Shown here one piece after another: positions 42,801 through 48,830 of a stretch of DNA of 64,000 nt. The stretch comes from Candidatus Villigracilis vicinus (GTDB lineage: Bacteria; Chloroflexota; Anaerolineae; Anaerolineales; Villigracilaceae). A program made the position numbers and the translations under genes. The DNA is taken from contig JADKIL010000006.1 in the NCBI GenBank assembly GCA_016721315.1, positions 213,201 through 277,200 of the forward strand. Reading direction: 5' to 3'. A model generated the notes under the pieces. That model was given only the letters and a program-made list of their open reading frames with translations, was not told the origin of the DNA and made no database searches. Each line of letters begins with the position of its first letter. The first letter of the stretch is position 1.

Positions 42801-44840
42801 TGGGATGGTATTGGTGTAAAGACCTGGCGTCACTTCAACATCTACAGAGATCGTACAATTTGCTCCGGCAGCCAGGGTAGTAAGCAATGTCGTATCATTA
42901 AAGATCACTTGATCCGGATCAGCAACAGTATTCAACGTTAATGCGCCCAAGCCGCCCGGACAGGTGGTTGCGGCATTAGGTGTTGTTGCGATATTCATCC
43001 CCGCAGGCAGCGTATCCGTAAAGTGGATACCATTAATCGGTAGATCTGCTGGAGCCGTGATGGTAATGGTCAGGCGACTGGTGGTTCCCAAAGTTGAAGA
43101 TGGACTGAACGCCTTGGCAACATTTACAGGCAGGAAGGGGGCGTTGACTACGGTTAAGTCCCGCGGAGTCGTTGTATTCGTTCCTACCCCGGGTCCTTGC
43201 CCCGACGTGATCGTTCCTGCGTCAATAGTGTTGGAGTACACCCCAGCGGTAGTCGAAGAAACATTGAAAATAACGGAACAACTTGAGTTTGGTGCGATCG
43301 TACCGCTCGCCAACGTAATTGAGTTCGTAGTTGAAGTAATGGTCCCGCCGCATTGAGGCGAGACAGGGCTGCCTGAAACCAACAAGCCCGCCGGTAGCGA
43401 GTCTGTAAAATTAATACCAGTCAGCGTCGTGTTACTGTTATTACTCAATTGAATAGTAACAGTATTGGTGTAACTCCCATCCAAACCCATTATATAAGGC
43501 GCCGCAAATGACTTCGTGGCAGTTAATGCCGGACGTATGGTCATGCCAGCAGATGCCGGGAAGATGTTGGTAACACCCGGCTGATCGGCAGTTAAAGTAT
43601 CTTTGGGAATCGTGTTCGTTTGCGCGCCACTGGATGTTAATGAAGACTGGACAGTAGCCGTGATGGTACAGGTACCCAAGGTTGTCGGCGTAGGTCTGGG
43701 AGGGATGGTTCCCCCAGTCATTTGAAGTGTAGTTGCAGTGGTAAAGGTAACCACACCACTTCCACAAGTCGTAGTAGGGGTGCCTGTAAAGGTTAGCCCT
43801 GGCGCGCCTGGCAGCAGCGAATCGGTAATTGCCACATTTGTATAATTCGCATTGGTGGGGTTCTGAAGCGTGATAGTTAAAGTAGACGTATCACCAGCAT
43901 CAATATTTACAGGAGAAAATAACTTGGTAACATTTACCGGCTGAATATTCAGGTCCGCTTCAACATCCGTGGAGTTATATACGCCTTGTTGTGTTTTCAG
44001 AGAAGCAGGGTCTGTTGGACCTGCTGGAATGGTGTTTGTGTAAGCTCCACTATTTCCAGTAACTGTCACCGCGATCAAACAATCAACACTTGGCGCAACA
44101 GTTCCAGCGCTGAGAGAAACCACACCACCACCATCTGCCGCAGTGATTAACGCGCCAGCTCCACAACCCGAGGTTGTAAGCGCTGCAGGAGTGGCTAGTA
44201 TCACTCCTGCGGGGAGATTATCGGTAAATGAAACATTCGTCAGGTCGGTATCATTATCATTATTATTGATACGGATCGTCATCCGGCTGGTTTGACCTAC
44301 ATAAATCGTATTGGGAGCAAAGGTCTTACTCAATGAAGGCGGTTTTACCTCGATCACTGTAATGGTTGCACTGGCAGGTGAAGTGTTTGTAATTCCGCCT
44401 TCGTCACCTGTGGCCGTCAACGCGCCAACATTGATAACATTAATGATATTTCCCGGAGTGATCGAAGAGATGGGAACCTCAACATAACATTCACCCGGAA
44501 CAGTAACCTGCGGGGCTACACTACCACCACTCATTGTCAGAGTAGTATCGCCAGGAAGTGGGGCAAAAGTTCCGCCGCAGGTATTTACGATCGCGCCCGG
44601 CGCCACATATAACCCGGTTGTCAGGTTATTCGTCCAGGCAACACTCGTCAACCCGTAAACATTTGGGTTAAAGATGGTGATACGAAGGATCGAAGTCCCG
44701 CCCGCGTCGATTTGAAGCGGGGTGAATTGCTGGTTGATCTCAGCCGGGAGCGATGCAGCATAGGCAGGCGTTGCAGGTCCAAGGAAGAGCGAACCAATCA
44801 TAACAAGAGCGAGAAACAAATATTGAAAAGACCGTGACAT
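30882..44840 (-). CDS. Giant 4652-residue surface protein: DUF11-like + SdrD/CnaB modules + LPATG + fused sortase
   Basis: A 4652-residue exported protein; ATG with AAGGA upstream and a signal peptide ending near PAYAA (about residue 28). Residues about 36-1130 hold eight DUF11-like domains, each with K-x-F-(S/A)-P and a TDxLPxG strand. Residues 1134-4141 hold nine pairs of SdrD/CnaB-like modules: type A begins LGNRVW(F/Y)D, type B begins (I/L)G(N/D/S)LVF. Then come about two more DUF11-like domains (KAFIDGN; NKTATPVN). LPATG is at residues 4481-4485 (31386-31400), followed by a class E/F-like sortase domain with TAHTS (His4562), LITCKT (Cys4626) and Arg4639. No separate membrane anchor follows the LPATG. 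It is probably a surface filament or adhesin whose attached sortase may crosslink copies or anchor itself. That is an inference. The gene has its own promoter and structured leader. Confidence 0.88.
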   Translation of the reverse strand: MSRSFQYLFLALVMIGSLFLGPATPAYAASLPAEINQQFTPLQIDAGGTSILRITIFNPNVYGLTSVAWTNNLTTGLYVAPGAIVNTCGGTFAPLPGDTTLTMSGGSVAPQVTVPGECYVEVPISSITPGNIINVINVGALTATGDEGGITNTSPASATITVIEVKPPSLSKTFAPNTIYVGQTSRMTIRINNNDNDTDLTNVSFTDNLPAGVILATPAALTTSGCGAGALITAADGGGVVSLSAGTVAPSVDCLIAVTVTGNSGAYTNTIPAGPTDPASLKTQQGVYNSTDVEADLNIQPVNVTKLFSPVNIDAGDTSTLTITLQNPTNANYTNVAITDSLLPGAPGLTFTGTPTTTCGSGVVTFTTATTLQMTGGTIPPRPTPTTLGTCTITATVQSSLTSSGAQTNTIPKDTLTADQPGVTNIFPASAGMTIRPALTATKSFAAPYIMGLDGSYTNTVTIQLSNNSNTTLTGINFTDSLPAGLLVSGSPVSPQCGGTITSTTNSITLASGTIAPNSSCSVIFNVSSTTAGVYSNTIDAGTITSGQGPGVGTNTTTPRDLTVVNAPFLPVNVAKAFSPSSTLGTTSRLTITITAPADLPINGIHFTDTLPAGMNIATTPNAATTCPGGLGALTLNTVADPDQVIFNDTTLLTTLAAGANCTISVDVEVTPGLYTNTIPVNDITTQQGRTNELTATSALLSATTLTTRKAFYPIEVQANGRSVLTITLQNESPSDLINVNITDNLPGDTTNGLVVYSPVNAVTTCGAGTITISPDFKTIQLTGGTVPAKLGSVPGICTITVDVQGKDTSPSSASTYTNTIPVGNTSATVSATGSVVQALQQAQADLTVKNLEIGIVKGFSPVLVYGGATSTMTVQLINPNATQLTGVAFTDNMDLLYLPGSSGIKLANPPMLNTGTCGGTLVGNPGDAQFSFSGGVLQPFSSCTITLRVIMNVNGNRTNRIPAGALTTANGVTSDEPTEASLTNLPGVGVVKVFNPNPVAVNQVSKLTITISNTSNVPVREMGLLDEFPTLPDGLVIASGPDYLATHTCIDPAAPVTTTTLTAVAGTGTIQLTGGSLAARGDPGGKDICKVEINVVSTEIGAYVNVIPVGGITATGGVQNINSTTDTLRVGGLFSLGNRVWFDTNNDGDIDTDEVGVDGVVVQLFEADAGGNPTVLRGTQTTSGGGYYRFDDLEPNNFVVVIPDDNFKNVVGDIAPLNRLSGYWSSGTTIAADGTTTDATANDPDDDLDSDENGLTQLGGDVISDAITIGPPGPAEPTNDDDMPLANPAGESPDDRSNRTVDFGFYKLSLGSLVFMDSDGNGVYDGSNTPISGATVQLFASDGATETEINTGPDGILGTIDDAAGGVTTGAAGTYLFQGLPQGTYLVKVNPPGDYSSTVDSNPQNDNDDPDTNIDNNDNGVGIGSGLVESELVTLVPGDAGANSKNIITTAIGDTYDPTVDFGFVLYSLGNRVWYDTDNDGVLDGAESGISGVRVELYRGATFIGYTETDSTGYYRFDDLPAGDYVVVIPGDNFRNVGAGDNMGSDPLAGYWSTGISVNGTGTLSESATNDPDNDRDAVSGTSDENGVTTFLSTLLSSVNPIDYVSSAPITLGGLPLEPTGEPSSASGQGSTDNHANMTVDFGFYRAAIGDLVFADFTEDGDLDGSPDGPLAGATVQLFMSNGTTEIPVGPDGIIGTSDDALGGVTTLADGLYSFIGLPSGDYIVKVTPPAGYYSTRDDNPQNDNDDPDQNANNNDNGVGTALGQASSAVLTLNPSTDSGANITKTNATGTTTDSSLDFGFISPYYSLGNRVWFDTNNNNLIDTATEVGVSGVRVQLFNSSGTEINVGPDGILNSADDAAGGMLTAAGGYYRFDNLPAGDYVVVIPNDNFTTGGNTSLVGYWSSGTLRAANGTLNDNTANDVDIDEDDSDENGVTTFDVTGTTINFVSSSVITLGPPPLEPMGETDIDGTRPLGAIDERANLTADFGFYRTVIGNLVFADLDRSGANNAGDTPLSGANVQLYSADGVTLLATTTSAASTGLYSFTGQPQGDYIVRVTPPVGYEGTIDTNPQTDNDEPDNNVDNNDNGDGVLIDAVVTSSGVLTMTPGGGTRPDTTAKPNVTITNSSGSTTDNTMDFGFVPLVFSLGNRVWYDTDNNSLMDGAEVGINGVRVELYRDTNNSGGFNAGDTFLAFDTTDTNGYYRFDDLPAGNYVVVIADDNFRTLASGDTVPGNPLLGYRSSATSIISDGTITDATANDPDADQDDLDDNGLTTALASGGIDYVASAAITLGPGAQELITDNDPSTNPESADGEEPNNQSDRTVDFGFYRLDLGNIVFVDVDKSGDRNAGDTLLSGANVVLYSGNNNTQIQVGADGILGTTDDGTGAYVTGAGGTYSFSGLPAGDYVVRVTPPSTPIEYASTVDTADSGDTTDPDTNTDENDNGIGENALQVSSGVVTLTPGQGTGGAAGAANNVVTNATATTSDPTVDFGFIVPVYNLGNRVWFDTDNDGVLDAGEQGVSGVRVELYSDTNNNQTYNPGTDLPVAASPFTTTDSTGYYRFDGLPAGNYIVVIPNDNFTTGGTTDALVGYWSTGTTIANNSNRSDSTSNDPDNDVDAGLPTSDENGRTTFISNRFINYVAAAAVTLGATAEPLNEVDLSATGQGTTYDNRANMTVDFGFYRVEIGDLVYVDEDGDGIYNSLTSDSVMSNAIVQLYTGNNSTEVTVGPDGILGTTDDAAGGVTTGAGGTYSFKNLPAGNYIIRVTPPSGYISTIDSNPQNDNDDPDINTDNNDNGDGTGPGQVNSGALTMSAGEVRANIALNQGTGTTTDNTLDFGFTKVYSLGNRVWYDTDNDSILDTGESGVNNVLVQLYRDTDASGTFNAGDTSVTTVNTDANGYYRFDNLAAGNYVVVIPNDNFVAGGTTDALLGYWSSGTLINSSGVPSDATPTAAFTANNDSDSDTDENGVTTFSGNTVNYVASTAVTLGAETEPTTDNDPATNPQAGEAPNNRSNRTLDFGFYNVAIGNLVFVDVDTSGAYNGGDTLLSGATVQLYAENGTTTIGSSVTTGPAGTYSFTGLPAGNYIVKVTPPTGYASAIDTNPQTDNDNPDNNDNDNDNGVGLNSGIVSSNILTMTPGGGTTPGGSPKTVTIANGTTTDNTLDFGFNALLFSLGNRVWYDTDNDGVIDAGEDGISGVRVEVYRDTNASGAYDAGDTIAGNTTTDVNGYYRFDSLTAGEYVVLLPGDNFRNIGLGDNVAGDPLAGYWSTGTTVSNAGVLSESATNDPDNNVDAGSNPLTSEENGLTTFTSTALSNANPLNYVSSRAITIGPATDEPTGESDLVSGANPQGNLDNRANMTVDFGFYRVGIGNLIFMDDQIAGVSDGEYVSASGDQLLGGATVELLSADGATVLRSMVTTASGVYSFPSLPQGNYVVRVTPPAGYASTVDTVNANDTTDPDYNTDNNDNGPGTAIGAVTSGILTMTPGSGTTPLSTAKTLTVANGTTTDNSVDFGFNSLTFSLGNRVWFDTNNDGNIDANENGVSGARVELYKDTNPNGVYDALDTSAGFTTTNASGYYRFDGLSAGDYVVVLPNDNFTSGGTTDVLLGYWSSGTSRADNGSINETATNDPDTNSDSDVDENGATTFSGSAINYVASTAVTLGPATNEPTSEGDLSSTGQGNLDNRANMTVDFGFYQVSIGNLIFVDAAVNGTYGAGDTELDAATVTLLAGNGTTSLGSVTTGANGIYSFTGLPEGNYIVRVTPPNGYVSTVDLGSTPNPNNNTDSDDNGPTENVPGAVTSGTLVMDAGEFGDSPAGLTTDLTVDFGFKSVYSLGNRVWFDTNNDGVLQNGTEVGVNGVLVELYRDTNTNNQYDSGTDTLVTTDTTDVNGYYRFDNLEPGSYLVVIPSDNFVNNASNNALVGYWSSRTTRDDNGNLLETTAPSPENNTDLDDNGTRISSGDVVSTAVVLGPGMSEPINDNDPGTNPESGEAVNNQSNRTVDFGFYRVAVSNQLFVDVDDNGAYDASVDFPLPSATVDVLNVNSLTVYTSTTTNASGIYTITGLPQGNYILRVSPPAGFFSARDIASVGDTNNPNNNIDNNDNGVGTAAGVASSKVFALDPTAPASLEVVDNSTGTTTDPTLDFGFTFTIAKAFIDGNAAHTTVTTGGAPAATIGEQLIYEITLLVPSGTLNNVTVVDTPQTGLAFMDCIELDLPAGVTSTTLADGTCNTLDGAAPGSNPLVANNGGLVTFDFGALTNATLQPKLVTIRYSLIVLDILSNQGGNQRTNSVVWNYSGNSQTVSANPVTLVEPEMTINKTATPVNAPYNSIITFTIDVAHSSQSSADAFDVVITDEIPVGLQYVPGSAVVSGTAVALPPSIIGTTLTVRWNEFQLGRTGRVTFDAIFVGPAPVVNSANVEWTSLEIDPAVDNVGVIPDVPVQISPYNVNGTERWYDPSAPAGVNSYAVVSTVAINLPPPLREGPGKEVIKLPATGFAPGRVTYLPDMPEDFAYAQTDLWVEIPSMGAKLNIVGVPFDEKTGEWDLRWLASSAGWLENTAYPTFDGNSVITAHTSLASGLKGPFANLNTLKYGDQIIVHLGGQKYIYEVRTNSTVQPTAVSSVLKHEDKPWLTLITCKTFDEASGEYLQRTVVRAVLTQVIDE
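32420..41440 (-). repeat. Nine approximately 1-kb tandem modules (SdrD/CnaB A-B pairs) within the giant gene
   Basis: The LGNRVW start recurs near 41430, 40430, 39410, 38400, 37340, 36310, 35330, 34290 and 33350, a period of about 0.94-1.06 kb. Each unit contains an A domain (ending VDFGFY) and a B domain (ending DFGF). Each A domain has a YYRFD(D/N)LPAGDYVVVIPxDNF segment, and each unit keeps DPDxDxDxDENG-like acidic loops probably binding calcium. Units differ in detail, so they are diverged duplications rather than recent copies. Confidence 0.85.
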
Positions 44841-45031
44841 ATCATATCCTTGGAAAAATAGTTATATACAGAGCAAGCGCCTATGTTTTGAGAAAAAAAA
44901 CAGCAAAAACGGCATACGGCCGGTTTCGCTGTTTTGCTATCCCACATCCGCCCCATAAATAAAAAATGGGGTTAGCGACCAATCCAGTTGTGAGGTCGTT
45001 GCATCCGTAGAAAAATAATAAAATCTTAGCA
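44841..45031 (-). promoter_or_regulatory. Structured 5' leader of the giant gene with attenuator-like hairpin
   Basis: A leader of about 185 nt. Read on the minus strand it has a CGACC/GGTCG hairpin, then CCCCAT/ATGGGG, then a 17-bp hairpin (AAAACAGC..., arms 44919-44935 and 44897-44913, one wobble and one mismatch) followed by T8 (44893-44900). This last element is a full Rho-independent terminator 53 nt before the start codon. Two CGGATG motifs flank the first hairpins. No known riboswitch consensus was recognised. The rest of the 325-base gap holds nothing else clear except the histidine kinase promoter side. Confidence 0.55.
44893..44935 (-). terminator. Attenuator-like terminator in the leader of the giant gene
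   Basis: Hairpin arms 44919-44935 and 44897-44913, loop CGTAT, followed on the minus strand by eight T. It is located inside the 5' leader, so it may stop transcription early unless an upstream element refolds. Confidence 0.6.
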
Positions 45032-45060
45032 ATTTTATAGCCTAACAGTACTATGGTCAA
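45032..45060 (-). promoter_or_regulatory. Promoter of the giant surface-protein gene
   Basis: Minus-strand TTGACC (45060-45055), 17-base spacer, TAAAAT (45037-45032). It predicts a transcript start near 45025 and a leader of about 185 nt before the ATG at 44840. Confidence 0.6.
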
Positions 45061-45149
45061 CATCGTAAAATAACAAAAATGTCGGTTGGGCTGGTAACCT
45101 GCACATATTATACATATAGGAATCTAACATCCTAAAATTCTCCCAGTGA

Positions 45150-45155
45150 TAAAAT
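45150..45155 (+). promoter_or_regulatory. Possible -10 of a leaderless histidine-kinase mRNA
   Basis: TAAAAT ends 10 bases before the ATG at 45166. There is no Shine-Dalgarno and no clear -35. Confidence 0.35.
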
Positions 45156-45165
45156 CATTGCAATT

Positions 45166-46740
45166 ATGTCCCTTGTACCATCGATGTTGCCAGATTTTCG
45201 TGTACGCCAGCGGGATTACCTGCTGGAAATCTCACGTCTGCTCACTCAGGAACTCGACCTGGAGAAGCTCATGGCGCGTATTTTGCGCGTTTCCATTGAA
45301 ATGCTGGCTGGGCAAGCCGGCATTATTGCGCTCAAACTACCCGACGGCTGGCGCGTCGCTGCAGCACATGGCATTGCCCCGGCTTTTCTCTCCTACTTAA
45401 CCCCGCTCCTCGCCGAAGAAAAAGTCCGCGAGTTGGATGTACGTGAACTCAACCGTATGCTCAAAGGACTGACCTACACCGCCAGTATGGGTCTGCTCAA
45501 TGGCACAGGTCTCCCACTCGCCGCTCATGAGCAAGTCATTGGTGTTATCTTCATCTTTCGTAATTACCCCGATCTTTTCACTCCCAACGACCGCATCCTT
45601 CTGCAATCTTTTGCCGACCAGGCAGCGATCGCCGTGTTTAATGCTCAACTTTATGGGCAGATCTCCTACGAGAAGAAACGACTTGATGCCCTGCTCGACT
45701 CTGCGGGAGACGGCATCCTCATCCTAGACGCGCAGTTGAACATCGAGCGCTGTAATGAAGCCTTTTGTCAACTCTTCGGCGTAACCCGTGAAGACGTAAC
45801 CAACAAACCTCATGGCGAGATCGTTCGATGGAAGAAAGAACCGCAAGGCAGCACGCTTGAAGAGTCAGTTGCCAACGGTTGGCCCCTCACCCCCAACGCC
45901 ACCCTTTACGTGGAGGGCGACTTGAATCGTCCATTACCGCCCGCTCTGCCAGTTGGCATCACGTACGCACCACTGCTTTCTGATGAAGGCAAACTCCGCA
46001 ATGTCATCGTTGCCGTGCGCGACATCACCCACTTCCGCAACGCCGATGAGATGAAAGCCACTTTCATCTCTATCGTCAGTCACGAGCTGCGGACGCCAGT
46101 GGCGCTTATCAAAGGCTATGCTTCCACCCTGCGGCGCGCCGATGCAAAATGGGACAAGCACACTATTAATGATTCGCTTGGCGTCATTGAAGAAGAAGCA
46201 GACCGCCTCTCGAAAATGATCGACGATCTGCTGGATGCCTCACGTCTGCAAGCGGGAGGTCTCAGTTTGAATCAGGCTGATGTGGCTCTGCCCAGTCTGG
46301 CGTTAAGAGTGAGTGAACGTTTCGCGTCACAATCCCCTAAACATCGTATCCACACCGATTTTCCTGAAAAATTCCCCGTCATCCTTGGCGATGAAAATCG
46401 TCTGGAGCAGGTGCTTTCAAACCTTGTGTCGAACGCCTTGAAATACGCCCCCGAAGGCGAGATAAAAATATCCGGGACAACTCTGCCTGAACAGGTGATC
46501 GTGTGCGTAAGCGACGAAGGACCCGGCATCGATGCCCGCGATCTTCCGCATATCTTCGACCGTTTCTATCGCTCGACCAACGCCGTCAAACAGACAAAGG
46601 GCGCCGGGCTTGGTTTGTACCTTGCGCGTGCCATTGTGGAAGCGCATGGAGGGCGCATTTGGGTGGAAGGAAATAACGGTTCGAGCGCCAAGCCGAAATC
46701 TGATGCGGGTGCCCGAATCTGTTTTTCGCTGCCGCGTTAG
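45166..46740 (+). CDS. GAF-PAS sensor histidine kinase
   Basis: A 524-residue soluble sensor kinase. Residues about 15-170 form a GAF domain (LTQELDLEKLMARIL, then ADQAAIAVFNAQLY). Residues about 175-290 form a PAS domain (LDALLDSAGDGILILDAQLNI). The HisKA dimerisation domain carries the phospho-acceptor His306 in FISIVSHELRTPVALI. The ATPase domain has N box EQVLSNLVSNALKYAP, G1 DEGPGID, F box and G2 KGAGLGLYLARAIVEAHGGRIWVE. No membrane segment is present, so the input is cytoplasmic. No response regulator gene is adjacent. The start codon lacks a ribosome-binding site, and a -10-like box lies just upstream. Confidence 0.9.
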   Translation: MSLVPSMLPDFRVRQRDYLLEISRLLTQELDLEKLMARILRVSIEMLAGQAGIIALKLPDGWRVAAAHGIAPAFLSYLTPLLAEEKVRELDVRELNRMLKGLTYTASMGLLNGTGLPLAAHEQVIGVIFIFRNYPDLFTPNDRILLQSFADQAAIAVFNAQLYGQISYEKKRLDALLDSAGDGILILDAQLNIERCNEAFCQLFGVTREDVTNKPHGEIVRWKKEPQGSTLEESVANGWPLTPNATLYVEGDLNRPLPPALPVGITYAPLLSDEGKLRNVIVAVRDITHFRNADEMKATFISIVSHELRTPVALIKGYASTLRRADAKWDKHTINDSLGVIEEEADRLSKMIDDLLDASRLQAGGLSLNQADVALPSLALRVSERFASQSPKHRIHTDFPEKFPVILGDENRLEQVLSNLVSNALKYAPEGEIKISGTTLPEQVIVCVSDEGPGIDARDLPHIFDRFYRSTNAVKQTKGAGLGLYLARAIVEAHGGRIWVEGNNGSSAKPKSDAGARICFSLPR

Positions 46741-46900
46741 CCGCCCTTCAGAATTCAGCCATTTTCCCCACTGGAGAATCTCCCAAAGTTACTACGGGAA
46801 AGGTAAAATTCTTTCAAATTTCAACGAACAAAAAATGAGCGCTGTATCAGCCGTCAAGGTATGATGCGGCACCCGCAAAGTTAATTTAAAAGGACATAAA

Positions 46901-48706
46901 ATGGCAAAGATCCCCGCGCGAAAACAAGTGAACAAGAAATATACCTGGAACGCTGAAAGCGTGTTCAAAAGCACCAAGGACTGGGAAGCAGCTCTCAAAG
47001 CTGCCATTGACGACATTCCCAATGTAAAAAAATTCGAAGGCAAACTTGGGACAAGTCCTGAAACGCTGCTTGAAGGCATAAAAGCCATCGAAGATATTTC
47101 CCTGCGCATGCAGACTATTTACATGTATGCCCAATTTGCCTACGCAGTGGATACAACCAACCAGGCGGCGGCAGGCATGGTCGGCAAAGCACAGGGTATG
47201 GCAGGGCAGGTTGCCGCCGCCATCGCCTTCCTTAACCCCGAGCTTCTGTACATTGGCAGGGAAAAGCTGGAAGGCTGGATGAACGGCAATGATCAGTTGG
47301 CGGTCTACCGTCAGAGCATTGACGACCTCTTCCGCCAACAGGCACACGTGCGTTCCACGGAAGTGGAAGAGATCCTCGGTATGACCGCTGAAGCTTTTAG
47401 CGGTCCTTCGAGCAGTACTAGCATGTTGGTAAATGCCGACTTCAAATTCACACCCGCTACAGATAGCAAGGGCAAAAAGATCGAAGTCACTCAGGGTAAT
47501 TTTTACTCCACCCTGCTTGAGCACCCTGACCGAAAAGTGCGCCAGAGCGCCTTTGAGAATTACCACGACAAGCATATCGAATTCAAGAATACACTCGCAA
47601 CCAACCTGGCAACATCCATCAGCGCGAACGTGTTTAGTATGCGCGCGCGCAAATTTGACACCACCCTTTCCGCGTCATTGTTCAATAATAACGTTCCAGA
47701 GGAAGTTTTTCATAACCTGATCAATACCTTCCAAAAGAAACTGCCTGTTTGGCATCGTTATTTCGAGATCAAACGCAAAGCGTTGAAGTTAAAAGATATT
47801 CAATATTTCGACATCTGGGCACCGATCGCCAAGAAACGCGTACCTGTTTCGTATGAAAAGGCAGTTGACCATATCAGCGATAGCCTGGCTCCGCTTGGCA
47901 AAGAATATGTAGAGGTCATGCGTCAGGGATGTCTCAAAGACCGCTGGGTGGATTCCACCGTCAACCTCGGCAAGATGAATGGCGCGTTCTCTTATGGCTC
48001 GCCGCAGACACATCCCTTCATTATGATGTCCTACACCGATGACATCGGCAGCATGAGCACACTGGCGCATGAGCTTGGGCACTCCATGCATTCATACCTC
48101 TCATGGAAGAACCAGCCATTTGCCTATTCAGGGTATTCCCTCTTTGTTGCCGAAGTGGCTTCGAACTTCAACCAAGCCATGATGCGTGGACACCTGCTCA
48201 AGACCATCAAGGACAAGAACTTCCTGATCTCTTTGATCGAAGAAGCCATAAGTGGAAATTTCTTCCGCTACTTCTTCCAAATGCCCACCCTTGCTCGTTT
48301 CGAACTGGAGACTCATCAGCGCGCCGAACGCGGCGAACCCCTCACCGCAGACGCAATGCAAACCCTGATGGCAGACCTGTTCACCGAAGGCTTTGGTCCG
48401 AAAGTTAAGATCGACCGTCCGCGTGTAGGTATGGTGTGGTCAACATTCAGTCATTTGTTTGCCGATTATTATGTATATCAATACGCCACCGGCATTTCAG
48501 GTGCGCACGCCCTCTCTGCCCGCATCTTACGCGGAGAGCCGAATGCCGCCCAGGATTACCTCGGCTTCCTCAAATCCGGTTCGTCAGCTTACCCGCTGGA
48601 TGTGCTCAATAAAGCCGGTGTGGATTTAAGAACCCCTCAAGCGGTAGAGGAAACCTTTGCGGTCATGGAAGGCTACATTGACCGGCTGGAAGAGTTGATC
48701 GGGTAG
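46901..48706 (+). CDS. pepF: Oligoendopeptidase F-type M3 metallopeptidase
   Basis: A 601-residue cytoplasmic peptidase, AAAAGGAC before the ATG. The zinc site is HELGHSMHS (His390, Glu391, His394), with the third ligand in the following helix (FVAEVASNFNQAMM, Glu of VAEVAS). Other M3 hallmarks are the N-terminal helical arm, PFAYSGYS in the catalytic lobe, and the C-terminal YVYQYATGISGAHALS that binds the peptide. The length matches PepF (about 600). It degrades short peptides of roughly 7-20 residues. It stands alone between a histidine kinase and the CpXC gene, and a long inverted repeat follows. Confidence 0.93.
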   Translation: MAKIPARKQVNKKYTWNAESVFKSTKDWEAALKAAIDDIPNVKKFEGKLGTSPETLLEGIKAIEDISLRMQTIYMYAQFAYAVDTTNQAAAGMVGKAQGMAGQVAAAIAFLNPELLYIGREKLEGWMNGNDQLAVYRQSIDDLFRQQAHVRSTEVEEILGMTAEAFSGPSSSTSMLVNADFKFTPATDSKGKKIEVTQGNFYSTLLEHPDRKVRQSAFENYHDKHIEFKNTLATNLATSISANVFSMRARKFDTTLSASLFNNNVPEEVFHNLINTFQKKLPVWHRYFEIKRKALKLKDIQYFDIWAPIAKKRVPVSYEKAVDHISDSLAPLGKEYVEVMRQGCLKDRWVDSTVNLGKMNGAFSYGSPQTHPFIMMSYTDDIGSMSTLAHELGHSMHSYLSWKNQPFAYSGYSLFVAEVASNFNQAMMRGHLLKTIKDKNFLISLIEEAISGNFFRYFFQMPTLARFELETHQRAERGEPLTADAMQTLMADLFTEGFGPKVKIDRPRVGMVWSTFSHLFADYYVYQYATGISGAHALSARILRGEPNAAQDYLGFLKSGSSAYPLDVLNKAGVDLRTPQAVEETFAVMEGYIDRLEELIG

Positions 48707-48746
48707 TTGCACAACCTCTCAGTTTAATGATCTTTTAGTCTAGTTA

Positions 48747-48782
48747 TTACGCATCACGGGCTACGTAATCCGTGATGCGTAA
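48747..48782. terminator. Inverted repeat after pepF
   Basis: TTACGCATCACGG / CCGTGATGCGTAA (13-bp perfect stem, 10-base loop). No T-tract. It is a probable terminator or dispersed palindrome; the style resembles ATTACGCAATACG-type intergenic repeats. Confidence 0.5.
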
Positions 48783-48830
48783 CCATGTATAATGTAAGTA
48801 TTAATCTCAAATCGTCAATCGGAAATTAGA

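Noticed and set aside
30882..44840. Many long open frames on the opposite strand and other frames inside the giant gene (e.g. 32022-32489 and 42964-43356).
   Set aside because: They follow the codon bias and repeat periodicity of the giant gene and have no ribosome-binding sites or recognisable domains; they are shadows of its repeats.
44841..45031. c-di-GMP-I (GEMM) riboswitch in the leader of the giant gene.
   Set aside because: The conserved GCACAGGGCAAACC and ACGCAAAGC segments are absent, so only an unassigned structured leader is reported.
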